DNA from: Planctomycetota bacterium
GTDB taxonomy: Bacteria > Planctomycetota > Planctomycetia > Pirellulales > Pirellulaceae
Assembly (NCBI GenBank): GCA_019347795.1
Contig: JAHWKS010000063.1
Coordinates: 1-12,166 of the forward strand
DNA: 12,166 bases
Reading direction: 5' to 3'
Shown here: positions 1 through 6,138 of the stretch, piece after piece
Layout of the letters: each line of letters starts with the position of its first letter
How positions within the stretch are numbered: position 1 is the first letter of the stretch
Made by a program: the position numbers and the translations under genes
Notes under the pieces: generated by a model
Told to the model about the DNA's origin: nothing
Databases searched by the model: none
What the model saw: only the letters and a program-made list of their open reading frames with translations

Positions 1-573
1 CTCCGCGCGCCGGGCCGGCGACGGCGGACCTCCGTCCAGGTTCCTTCCAGCAGATGTGTCTTTCCGCTTCCGGTGGGCCCGTGTAAGAACAGCGGCGAAA
101 CGATACCCAGCCTGCCGGGCGCGGCGCAGGCGGCGCCGTAGGCTACGCGGTTCTCGTCCCCTACCACGAACTCCTCCAGCCGCCGAAACCTCCGCCCGGC
201 TTTCGCCCCGGGGGGGCGAGCCGATGCTTTGCTGCGGCGCCGAATCGTTTTTGGCCATGGGACGTTTGTCGGCGCCGGCCGGCGTCAACTCCTTCAATTC
301 GTTGCGAAGGCCTTCATCGACGAGAAACTCGATGTGCCGAATCTCGTGGAGCGGGTCGTCGCAAACCGCAAGGGCGTCTTCGCGAAAGCTCCGCCGCAAT
401 CGCTCCGTGGAAAACGGATCTCCGGCCACGATGGAAACCACCCCAGGCCGATGTCGAATTTCGACGGGCGGTCCGAACCAGACCGCAAATCGATCTTGCC
501 CAATTCGCTCCGCCAATCGTTGACGAAACAAGGCAAGCATCTCCCGTCCTTTGGAGGTCGAGTCGTGGGCCAT
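1..573 (-). CDS. dnaA: Chromosomal replication initiator DnaA, 5' half (runs off left edge; apparent frameshift)
   Basis: ATG at 573 opens a frame that resembles DnaA domain I: about residues 12-85 include FRQRLAERIGQDRFAVWF, the usual helix-plus-W-F pattern. A variable linker follows. From about position 188 a different minus frame reads RRLEEFVVGDENRVAYGAA, then PLFLHGPTGSGKTHLLEG, the start of the DnaA AAA+ domain with an intact Walker A (GPTGSGKT, about 58-82). The two frames join if one C is removed from the seven-C run (seven G at 210-216 on the plus strand) at about residue 120. In the second frame a stop at 285-287 and the lack of an ATG below it rule out an independent start. DnaA binds origin DnaA boxes and loads the helicase. 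The rest of AAA+ and the DNA-binding domain lie outside the window. GAGGTG about 10 nt before the ATG is a possible ribosome binding site. Family call is strong; whether the gene is intact is unresolved. Confidence 0.82.
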   Translation of the reverse strand, partial: MAHDSTSKGREMLALFRQRLAERIGQDRFAVWFGPPVEIRHRPGVVSIVAGDPFSTERLRRSFREDALAVCDDPLHEIRHIEFLVDEGLRNELKELTPAGADKRPMAKNDSAPQQSIGSPPRGESRAEVSAAGGVRGRGREPRSLRRRLRRARQAGYRFAAVLTRAHRKRKDTSAGRNLDGGPPSPARRAE

Positions 574-740
574 CGTGTGCGCGCACCTCGAGCGCCGGAA
601 ATCCTATTTGTTTGATCGTCGAACCACCCGCCGGGGCGTCGAAAAGGGGCCACCCACCGCGACGCCGGACTAGCGCTGTGTCGCCAAACCCGGCGACCGC
701 GCTCAGGAACTGTGAAGCGTAACAGTACGTCCGAGGGTAG

Positions 741-768
741 ATTGTAAGAGTGCTAGCACTGCTGTCAA
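741..768 (-). promoter_or_regulatory. Sigma-70-like promoter reading toward dnaA
   Basis: On the minus strand a perfect -35 TTGACA (763-768) is followed, after 16 nt, by TACAAT (741-746), 5/6 to the -10 consensus. Transcription would begin near 734, leaving a leader of about 160 nt before the dnaA ATG at 573. No other gene starts between them, so dnaA is the likely target. Confidence 0.6.
749..760. promoter_or_regulatory. 12-bp perfect palindrome inside the promoter spacer
   Basis: AGTGCTAGCACT is a perfect 12-bp palindrome that sits between the -35 and -10 elements, where a bound dimeric repressor would block RNA polymerase. It contains CTAGCACTC, identical to one half of a CIRCE element, but the second half at 9-nt spacing is missing. 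HrcA control is therefore not supported. The binding protein is unknown. Confidence 0.45.
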
Positions 769-929
769 ACGGTTCCAGCAGACCCCGGCGAGTTTTTCCC
801 GGCCTGCTTCCTCGCCGGCCGCAACTGCCGAAAAAATCGTGACAACCGGAAATGGCGCCCAGAGACTGGCCGATGCCGCGGGCGCCTCTCGACGGGTGGA
901 AAACCTGTCGTCCCGTCAGAACGCTTCCA

Positions 930-1994
930 TTACGGCTGCTGGACGGAGATCCTTAACTCTTTTCGCTCCAAGGACTTGAGGAACACAGCGCGCTGGCGCC
1001 ACCACTCGAAGCCAGCTCGCAGATACGTCTTGAGGGCCGGCCGATTGCGCGCATCCACCGCCAGCAGCAGCCGGTCGCCGCCCGCACGGAAAACCAGATG
1101 TTGGGCGAAGCGAGCAATCGCCGTCCCCCATCCATTCCCCCGGCTCTCGGGGCTCAGCCCCATATAGACGATTTCCCACTGGCGATGCGGCGGGTGCTCA
1201 GTTAGCAGGAGGCAGCCTATGTCCTCCCCCGCCGACCGCACGATTCGCCAGAACCCCGCGCGGTAGGCGCCGGTGTCGCGGTAGCCGTCAATCACGTCGT
1301 CCACCGATCGGAGGCCGTCCAGTTCCGGCAAATCGAGAGAGCCTTGATACGTTCGTTCGATGATGGCCCCCAGCCGCCGCCGGTCCGAGTCGCGATAGGT
1401 CTGAAACTCCACGCCCCTCGGGGCATGCTTGGGAACCGCCGATGGACCGCACGCGAGGTAGAGCAGATCGCCGACGTGCTCCATCCCCGCGGCGGTCATC
1501 AGCGCCGCGTCGCGGGACAGCGAGGCCGGCGTCAGGGTGTTCCCCTCACCGTTGGAAATAATCGTCTCCACCAGCGTCTCATCGAACATTCCCGCCTTGG
1601 CCAGTTGCCGGAGAAACTGGCGATCTTTCGCAGCCGTCTGCGCCAGTTGCACCTGATAGAGCAGGACTCCTCGGCTCTGGAAGTAATCCTCCAGCGCGGC
1701 CGACAACGCCAGCGCCGTCTCCCGACGTTCTCCCGTCTTCAACTGAGGCGGATGGGCCACGGCGGTCCGGCCCGCCAGCGCCTCCCCCCAGACGGCGCCG
1801 ACCAGCGTCTCCCCACGATACGCCCCCCACAGGCCTTGCGGCGAAGCCTCGCCGCGGGTAATCATCTCCTCGACAATCGCCACCGTCGCGCTCCGCACCG
1901 AGGGCGCCAAGAACGCATGCGCTTGCTCCAGCGCCGCGGACCGGCGCCGCATCGTCGGCCGCTGGATGGCGAGCGAGGCGACAGACTGGCTCAT
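930..1994 (-). CDS. Double-GNAT-domain N-acetyltransferase
   Basis: The 354-residue product looks like two GNAT folds in tandem. The N-terminal half holds LWGAYRGETLVGAVWGEAL, the beta-strand pair of a degenerate GNAT domain. The C-terminal half holds WEIVYMGLSPESRGNGWGTA, whose RGNGWG loop matches the acetyl-CoA pyrophosphate-binding motif (Q/R-x-x-G-x-G/A). LLLAVDARNRPALKTYLRAGF is the usual last strand-helix signature. It should transfer an acetyl group from acetyl-CoA to an amine; the substrate cannot be told. Tandem GNAT architecture is also that of mycothiol synthase, but that pathway is not expected here. The start is uncertain: the frame is open to a TTG at 2051, and neither it nor the ATG at 1994 has a clear Shine-Dalgarno. 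ATG was preferred because it begins just before the first domain. The next gene in the same direction is dnaA, 356 bp away with its own promoter. Confidence 0.75.
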   Translation of the reverse strand: MSQSVASLAIQRPTMRRRSAALEQAHAFLAPSVRSATVAIVEEMITRGEASPQGLWGAYRGETLVGAVWGEALAGRTAVAHPPQLKTGERRETALALSAALEDYFQSRGVLLYQVQLAQTAAKDRQFLRQLAKAGMFDETLVETIISNGEGNTLTPASLSRDAALMTAAGMEHVGDLLYLACGPSAVPKHAPRGVEFQTYRDSDRRRLGAIIERTYQGSLDLPELDGLRSVDDVIDGYRDTGAYRAGFWRIVRSAGEDIGCLLLTEHPPHRQWEIVYMGLSPESRGNGWGTAIARFAQHLVFRAGGDRLLLAVDARNRPALKTYLRAGFEWWRQRAVFLKSLERKELRISVQQP

Positions 1995-2081
1995 GGCGTA
2001 AGAATAGGCGATTTCGCGAATTGCGTCATCGGCGATTTGCCGATCAACCAAAGGAAGGGGACGCCCGCCAGTCGTTCATAG

Positions 2082-2135
2082 TAACCCGAGCGTAAGCGAG
2101 GAGGGCGGCTCCCTCCTCGCTGACGCTTCGGGTTA
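2082..2135. repeat. 54-bp palindromic intergenic repeat (GCGT-AGCGAGG type)
   Basis: Two arms, TAACCCGAGCGTAAGCGAGG and the complement of CCTCGCTGACGCTTCGGGTTA, pair almost perfectly (one bulge and one mismatch) around a short GC loop. It lies between divergent genes (acetyltransferase minus, hydrolase plus). Palindromes with a 'CCGAAGCGT.AGCGAGG' core are, to my recollection, dispersed in planctomycete genomes, so this is probably a REP-like element. A second small hairpin, TGGCGA-AG-TCGCCA (2137-2150), follows directly. Confidence 0.65.
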
Positions 2136-2180
2136 GTGGCGAAGTCGCCAAGCTGTACCACAACCTCCGGCCGCCAACAA

Positions 2181-2209
2181 TTCGCAATTCCTGACGAAAT
2201 GCCTATATT
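2181..2209 (+). promoter_or_regulatory. Candidate promoter of the exported hydrolase
   Basis: TTCGCA (2181-2186, 4/6 to -35) and TATATT (2204-2209, 5/6 to -10) are separated by 17 nt, in a locally AT-richer stretch. The predicted start near 2216 leaves a leader of about 36 nt. GAGG, 7 nt before the ATG at 2252, serves as ribosome binding site. Confidence 0.4.
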
Positions 2210-2251
2210 GGAAAAGGCGCCGCTTCCCTTCCCCTGTCGCGAGGGCTCCCG

Positions 2252-3361
2252 ATGAACCGGCTAACCTCATTGCTGGCGGTCACGCTGACGCTGCTTGTTT
2301 CGTTTTCGGCCGCGGCCGAAGACGGCCCCGGGCTGCTCGACTGCGTGCAGGCGTTGGGGCGGTCGATCGTCCATCAGACGGGAGAGTTCGTCCTCGAACC
2401 GACCCAGCAGACGCTCGCCCGGCTGGCGCCGGCGTCGTTGGTGCGGAACGGCCGGCCGCCGGGACTGGCGCTGGAGCCGGAGTGGCAGGCGGCGCCGCTC
2501 GACAAGCCGCTCGTGATCGTCGTCCACGGCTTCTATTCCAACCGCGATCGAAGCGGGCGCCTGCTCTCGGGAGCGGCGGAGGCGGGCTATCCGATCGGCC
2601 GGTTCGAGTACGCTTCGGATCGTCCCATCGAGGTCTCCGCGAATCTCCTCGCCGAGCAGCTTCGCGCCGTCGCCGACCAGCAGCCCGAGCGACGCATCTC
2701 GCTGGTGACGCATTCGATGGGCGGCATCGTCGCCCGAGCCGTAATCGAAGATCCGGAGCTGGACCCGGGCAACGTGACGCAGTTGGTAATGATCGCCCCG
2801 CCCAACCACGGCTCCGCGCTGGCGGACCTGGGATATGGCATTGAGCCGACGCCGGATGAGGAAGAGCTGGAAGGCCGGCTCGCGGCCCGCCTCGGCCGGG
2901 CGGCCCTCGCCAAGGTGATCGGCCCGGCGGGCGAGCAACTGCGGACCGACTCCGCGTATCTCGATAAACTCAACGCCCGGCCGCGCAACCCCGCGGTGCG
3001 GTACACGATCTTCTTGGGAACCAAGGCGCCGCTCACCGCCGGCGGCTTCGCGCTGGCGCAAACCGCCGCGGAGGAAACCGATCGCCGCTGGCGATGGACC
3101 CGCTGGGTCGGCGCCGCCGCGAAATCACACCTCGCCGCGCTCGAAGAGCTCCAGGACGGCGCGGGAGACGGCGTGGTATCGGTCGCCAGCGGCCGCCTCG
3201 AAGGCGTCGAAGACGTCGTCCTCCTCCACTTCCACCACACCGAGCCCCTCTGGGACCCCGATGAAGAAGCCGTCGTACAACTCTATGACGAGGTCCTGAA
3301 GCGACTTGCGAATGCTGGAGTCCAGCCTTCAGGCTGTCTTCCGGAAGCACGCTATCCTTAA
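2252..3361 (+). CDS. Exported alpha/beta-hydrolase (lipase/PGAP1-like esterase)
   Basis: The 369-residue protein starts with a signal peptide (MNRLTSLLAV, hydrophobic core, cleavage likely after AAA near residue 22), so it acts outside the cytoplasm. KPLVIVVHGFYSN (85-97) is the first core strand with the HG oxyanion turn. SLVTHSMGG (150-158) is the nucleophile elbow with Ser155; APPNHGS (182-188) follows as in triacylglycerol lipases and PGAP1-like enzymes. GDGVV (305-309) probably supplies the acid Asp306, and HFHHTEP (326-332) the catalytic His329. The triad therefore looks complete. It probably hydrolyses an ester bond in a lipid; the substrate is unknown. The last ~14 residues are encoded partly by a small inverted repeat (CAGCCT-TC-AGGCTG, 3323-3336) and may be a repeat-derived tail. 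It converges with the leucine-rich-repeat gene. Confidence 0.82.
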   Translation: MNRLTSLLAVTLTLLVSFSAAAEDGPGLLDCVQALGRSIVHQTGEFVLEPTQQTLARLAPASLVRNGRPPGLALEPEWQAAPLDKPLVIVVHGFYSNRDRSGRLLSGAAEAGYPIGRFEYASDRPIEVSANLLAEQLRAVADQQPERRISLVTHSMGGIVARAVIEDPELDPGNVTQLVMIAPPNHGSALADLGYGIEPTPDEEELEGRLAARLGRAALAKVIGPAGEQLRTDSAYLDKLNARPRNPAVRYTIFLGTKAPLTAGGFALAQTAAEETDRRWRWTRWVGAAAKSHLAALEELQDGAGDGVVSVASGRLEGVEDVVLLHFHHTEPLWDPDEEAVVQLYDEVLKRLANAGVQPSGCLPEARYP

Positions 3362-3382
3362 CCTCCCGTGGTGGGGGGAGGT
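3361..3382. terminator. Hairpin at the convergent gene junction (possible terminator)
   Basis: ACCTCCC (3361-3367) pairs perfectly with GGGAGGT (3376-3382) around an 8-nt loop. It begins on the last base of the hydrolase stop codon and lies between two convergent genes, the expected place for a shared terminator. No T-tract follows on either strand, so it may simply be a stable mRNA 3' end or a repeat. Confidence 0.35.
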
Positions 3383-3465
3383 CGGACGCGGTAGCGGCCG
3401 GGTGGGGCGGGTAAGCTCGAACGACAGTTATTTCTCGAGCGACCCTGAAGCGTGAACTCCAGCGG

Positions 3466-4581
3466 CTACTTCACCTGGCCCGCGTCGTACATCTCCCAGA
3501 ACTTCGCGGCGGCCGTCACGTCGCTCTCTTCGGGGCTCTCGAACACCGTGCCGATCTCTTGCAGCGTCGGCATCTGCCGGGCGGCCTCGATCCCGCGCGA
3601 GATCCGCCCCGGCGTAAAGATGAGCTGCGTCAGGTGCAGCCCGGTCAGCGGCGTGAGGTCCGTCACGTTCGTCTGGCCGATGTGCAGCCGCCGCAGCGAC
3701 TCCAGCGCCGCCGCCGGCGCCAGGTCCTGCACCGCCGTTCCTTTCATCGTCAGGCTCATCAGCGTGGGGGAGGAGCGCAGCGGCGAGATGTCTCGCACCG
3801 GGGCGTCGCTCAGCCAGAGCATCGTCAGCGGCATCCCCTCCAGCGGCGAAAGGTCCTGCACCTGCGTGCCCGCCAGGCTCAGTTGCTCAAGCTGCATCCC
3901 CCGCAGCGGCGAGATGTCGCTCACCGCCGTGCGGCTCAGGTAGAGCGCCCGCAGCGGCATCCCCTCGAGGATGCTCAGGTCGGAGATCGGCGAGCCTTCG
4001 ATGAACAGTTGCACTAGCGGCATTCCCGCCAGCGGCGAGAAGTCGCGCACGGGGGCGTCCATCACGTCCAGCGTCTCCAGCGGCATGCCGGCGATCGGCG
4101 AAAGGTCCTCCACCTGCGTGCCGCCGAGGAACAGGTGCTTGAGCTGCATCCCCGCGATCGGCGAGAGGTCCGCCGTCGGCGTCCCCGTCAAATCGAGGGC
4201 CAGCAGCGGCAGGTCCCGCACCGGCGAAAGGTCGGTCACCTCCGCCCCCCGCAGCGAGGCGGCCAGCACCTGGCCGTTCTGGATGCGGAACTGCCCCAGG
4301 CCGTTGTAGTTCGGGTTCGCGCGGCGAATCGCCTCGTGAAGCTGCTCGACGGTGATCGCCGTCGCCTCGCTGGGAGGCGCCGCCGAGGGCTTGGGCGGCG
4401 GCGGCCCGGTGGGCGCCGTGGCCGAAGCGAGTTGCACCGAGCCATCCGCTCCATGCGGCTGAGGGGCCTCCTCCGGCGCCGCCGGCGACGCCGCAGCCGG
4501 CGCCCCCGCCGGCTTCGAGCAGCCGACCTCGGCAACCACGCCCAACGCAACCGCCGCCAGCAACAAAAATCTCACAGCCAC
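3466..4581 (-). CDS. Exported leucine-rich-repeat protein (possible lipoprotein), ten 21-residue repeats
   Basis: The 371-residue product starts with a hydrophobic signal (MAVRFLLLAAVALGVVAEVG) followed by Cys21. The -1 Gly and -2 Val suit a lipobox but Glu at -3 does not, so lipidation is uncertain. Residues 22-75 are a Pro/Ala-rich linker. From about 115 to 325 run ten leucine-rich repeats of 21-22 residues with consensus V-x-D-L-S-P-L-x-G-M-P-L-x-x-L-x-L-x-x-T. This short class is seen in internalin-like and planctomycete repeat proteins. The tail ends in KFWEMYDAGQVK, like the W-x-x-Y-D-A-G ends of other planctomycete repeat proteins. The protein is probably a surface or periplasmic protein-binding scaffold; no enzymatic domain is visible and the partner is unknown. 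GTG at 4581 was chosen because GGAGG lies 7 nt upstream. Confidence 0.8.
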   Translation of the reverse strand: MAVRFLLLAAVALGVVAEVGCSKPAGAPAAASPAAPEEAPQPHGADGSVQLASATAPTGPPPPKPSAAPPSEATAITVEQLHEAIRRANPNYNGLGQFRIQNGQVLAASLRGAEVTDLSPVRDLPLLALDLTGTPTADLSPIAGMQLKHLFLGGTQVEDLSPIAGMPLETLDVMDAPVRDFSPLAGMPLVQLFIEGSPISDLSILEGMPLRALYLSRTAVSDISPLRGMQLEQLSLAGTQVQDLSPLEGMPLTMLWLSDAPVRDISPLRSSPTLMSLTMKGTAVQDLAPAAALESLRRLHIGQTNVTDLTPLTGLHLTQLIFTPGRISRGIEAARQMPTLQEIGTVFESPEESDVTAAAKFWEMYDAGQVK

Positions 4582-4588
4582 ACCTCAT

Positions 4589-4593
4589 CCTCC
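4589..4593 (-). promoter_or_regulatory. Ribosome binding site fixing a GTG start
   Basis: GGAGG on the minus strand ends 7 nt before GTG 4581, the start of the leucine-rich-repeat gene. An ATG inside the spacer (4586-4588) is out of frame. A second in-frame GTG at 4575 is less well spaced. Confidence 0.6.
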
Positions 4594-4632
4594 GTGACGA
4601 AGATTCCAATAGCCCCGCGAAGCGTAGCAAAC

Positions 4633-4723
4633 AAATGCGGAATGTGAAATGCGGAATGCGGAATAAAAAGTGAAGAATCTCTTCATTCCGAATTCCGCAT
4701 TCCGCACTCCGCATTCCGCATTT
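4633..4723. repeat. 91-bp imperfect palindrome of GCGGAAT heptads (MITE-like)
   Basis: The left arm (4633-4664) is built of ATGCGGA-type units and is repeated in reverse complement in the right arm (4685-4723) with few mismatches. The 20-nt centre contains its own hairpin, GAAGA-ATC-TCTTC (4672-4684). No transposase lies inside, so this is a non-autonomous palindromic repeat. It sits about 50 bp upstream of the leucine-rich-repeat start and at the 3' end of the dapA-family fragment. That fragment's frame runs on through the element, encoding NAECGVRNAEFG and SAFRISHSAF, peptides clearly made by the repeat. Confidence 0.8.
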
Positions 4724-5079
4724 CCTCCCGCCTCACGCAGCAGCTCCCACAGCCGATCCACTTCCCGCCGCGTGTCCTCGTCGAGCACGTATCCCACCGG
4801 GCCGCGTATCACCGTGTTCTCGAACACCCGCTGCTTCGCCAGCAGGTATTTTTCCACCGCGAGGAACCCGTCCAGGCCGGTTTGCAGCGAGACCAGGGCC
4901 GAGAGCGGCGGGGAGATGCGGTTCACGGTCCGCTCGTCCCCCGTCTGCAAGGCTCGCCAGAGGGGGACGATCGCCTCGATCAGGTCGGCCCCGGGCATCG
5001 TCCCCACCACGCCGCGGGCGTGGCTCTTGACCAGGGCGATCCCGCCGGAGCCTTCCAGCACCCGGGCCCAGCGTAGCTG

Positions 5080-5228
5080 GCGCCCGCGGAGCGCTCCAGA
5101 GCGTTTGGCGCCTGGACGACCAGTTCGTCATAGGCGGGCTGTATGATCTGGCTGATCGCCAGTTGCACGGCGGAGGGCAATTTATCTAGCTCGAGTCCCG
5201 CCGGCAGGAAGTAAGGCCGCGCTGTCAT
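5080..5228 (-). pseudogene. 5' fragment of an unidentified gene, fused to the dapA fragment
   Basis: ATG 5228 follows a strong GGAGGT (5232-5237). The first ~50 codons read MTARPYFLPAGLELDKLPSA, then VQLAISQIIQPAYDELVV and NALERSAGASY. That looks like a real, helical N terminus, but I cannot name the family. After about codon 50 the frame becomes the out-of-frame shadow of the DapA fragment, giving W/P/R-rich sequence to a stop at 4980. The rest of the gene appears to have been lost at a junction near 5065-5085. Good translation signals suggest that the truncated peptide is still made. Confidence 0.5.
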
Positions 5229-5284
5229 GATACCTCCGTGTCGAGATACTCCTATTCAGCCCACGCTTTGGGCGATTCCCTGCT

Positions 5285-5308
5285 ATTTTGCCCATGAGTG
5301 GGCAAAAT
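5285..5308. promoter_or_regulatory. Perfect 10-bp inverted repeat (operator or terminator)
   Basis: ATTTTGCCCA (5285-5294) and TGGGCAAAAT (5299-5308) are perfect complements around TGAG. The site is between the end of the MerR-like gene (5323) and the start of the following minus-strand ORF (5228). The AT-rich stem base and GC-rich top allow a terminator for the regulator. The dyad is equally suited to a dimeric regulator controlling the ORF at 5228. No U-rich run longer than the stem itself follows. Confidence 0.55.
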
Positions 5309-5322
5309 GTCAAGCCGAAAAA

Positions 5323-5823
5323 TTACCCCTCGTCGCGGACTTGCTGAAGAATCAGCCCGATGTCGAGGATGACCTCGACGGTAGGGCGGTACTCTGACGG
5401 AGGTTCACTTGAGTTCTCGAGCGTCTGCCATCCCGAGTCCCACATCTGAACCGTCGTCGTCGAGGCCATCAGACGCACATATCTGCCGTCGCCCAAATGT
5501 GCTTGCGCTTTGGTCACCGCTGGCGAGCTGAGGATAGCGGGGAGGGCTCTGGCGGACGCGCCCTTTCCCTTCATTTGGATCTGCAACAGACCGCCGAGAA
5601 ACGCCCGGATCCGCTGATGCGGCAGCCCCGTCTGCAGTAGCCGCGCCGCGCACACGATTCCAAACCCCACATCCCAGTTGAACTTGCGGGGACGGCCGAC
5701 CTCGTCACCCGCGATCTCAATTGGCAGTCCCGGCACGAGGCCGTGATCGAGGCAATAGCGCAGCTTCCGTTTGGGGATGCCCGTGCGCTCATAGAGTTCG
5801 TGAAGGTCCATGCCGCGACTCAT
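5323..5823 (-). CDS. MerR-like helix-turn-helix transcriptional regulator
   Basis: The 166-residue product begins MSRGMDLHELYERTGIPKRK and continues LRYCLDHGLVPG, the typical MerR-family winged HTH opening (helix-turn-helix, then R-Y-x-x-x-G-L). GRPRKFNWDVGFGIVCAARL and TGLPHQRIRAFLGGL match the wing and the 'G-x-x-x-x-x-I-r' helix. The C-terminal half (about residues 90-166) is not a known sensor domain and lacks the Cys residues of metal sensors. It should bind DNA as a dimer, perhaps at the 10-bp inverted repeat downstream or in the 315-bp gap shared with the divergent nuclease gene. Start uncertain: the frame is open to a TTG at 5886 with GGAGGAG 11 nt upstream. ATG 5823 was preferred; ATG 5811 is also possible. 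Confidence 0.65.
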   Translation of the reverse strand: MSRGMDLHELYERTGIPKRKLRYCLDHGLVPGLPIEIAGDEVGRPRKFNWDVGFGIVCAARLLQTGLPHQRIRAFLGGLLQIQMKGKGASARALPAILSSPAVTKAQAHLGDGRYVRLMASTTTVQMWDSGWQTLENSSEPPSEYRPTVEVILDIGLILQQVRDEG

Positions 5824-6138
5824 TGACGTCGAGCGACAAAGCGTGAAAGCCGTCGCGCTGACGGAGACGGTCGGTTCCGTCACCAAGCAGCAACCATCTC
5901 CTCCATCTAAATTTCTACGATTTGCGCGGCATATTCTATGGGAGAGCGGCGTTAGCTACTGGCGTTCCTCTTTCTACCGCATCCGCAGCCGATCCCGACG
6001 GTTGGCCATACGGCGACTCCAGTCCGCCCGCGAGCACTTTTGATCTCGTCGGCTGTGTATTCGGGGAATACTCGCAAGCCCCGACCTCCGGTTGCCCCGC
6101 AGACAACATCATTGCACTGGAATAGAAGGAAACTCCTC
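5824..6138. other. Divergent intergenic region, regulator / nuclease
   Basis: About 315 bp between oppositely oriented genes. It contains a perfect 6-bp inverted repeat GTATTC-GGG-GAATAC (6057-6071), about 70 bp before the nuclease start, a plausible operator. GGAGGAG (minus, 5898-5904) precedes a five-codon ATG frame and the possible TTG start of the regulator. I see no convincing -35/-10 pair on either strand. Confidence 0.4.

Larger units (their letters stand above)
574..929. other. Intergenic region between the acetyltransferase and dnaA
   Basis: These 356 bp separate two minus-strand genes. Besides the promoter and palindrome above, the only notable item is TTTTCCACC on the minus strand (895-903), one base from the TTTTCCACA variant of the DnaA box. 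A single near match does not make an origin, and there is no AT-rich unwinding stretch. No RNA gene or further ORF is convincing. Confidence 0.5.
4585..5082 (-). pseudogene. Dihydrodipicolinate synthase (DapA) family, 3' fragment
   Basis: The frame reads RVLEGSGGIALVKSHARGVV, then GTMPGADLIEAIVPLWRAL, LDGFLAVEKYLLAKQ and IRGPVGYVLDEDTRREVDRL. This is the C-terminal half of a DapA/N-acetylneuraminate-lyase-family (beta/alpha)8 aldolase, in the sub-type common in planctomycetes. Full proteins are about 300 residues; only about 115 family residues remain. The half with the Schiff-base Lys and the catalytic Tyr is missing, so it cannot be active. The frame is closed upstream by a stop at 5128-5130, and the region before about 5082 belongs to a different gene start on the same strand. 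At its 3' end the native stop has been replaced by the 91-bp palindrome, which adds about 45 foreign codons. It is best read as the remains of a deletion. Confidence 0.72.

Noticed and set aside
56..523. Plus-strand 155-codon open frame opposite dnaA
   Set aside because: Arg/Ser-rich shadow of the dnaA coding strand, with no ribosome binding site or motif.
749..760. CIRCE element (HrcA site) in the dnaA promoter
   Set aside because: Only one half (CTAGCACTC) is present; the second half at 9-nt spacing is missing.
1344..2081. 245-codon plus-strand frame over the acetyltransferase
   Set aside because: Arg/Gln/Pro-rich antisense shadow of a clear GNAT protein.
2267..3240. Long minus-strand frames over the hydrolase
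   Set aside because: The plus strand has a signal peptide and full catalytic triad; the opposite frames show no family motif.
4135..4647. 170-codon plus-strand frame over the leucine-rich-repeat gene
   Set aside because: Repeat-driven Arg-rich antisense product.
4633..4723. Rho-independent terminator or CRISPR-like array
   Set aside because: No T-tract, and the 7-bp units have no spacers; it is a palindromic repeat.
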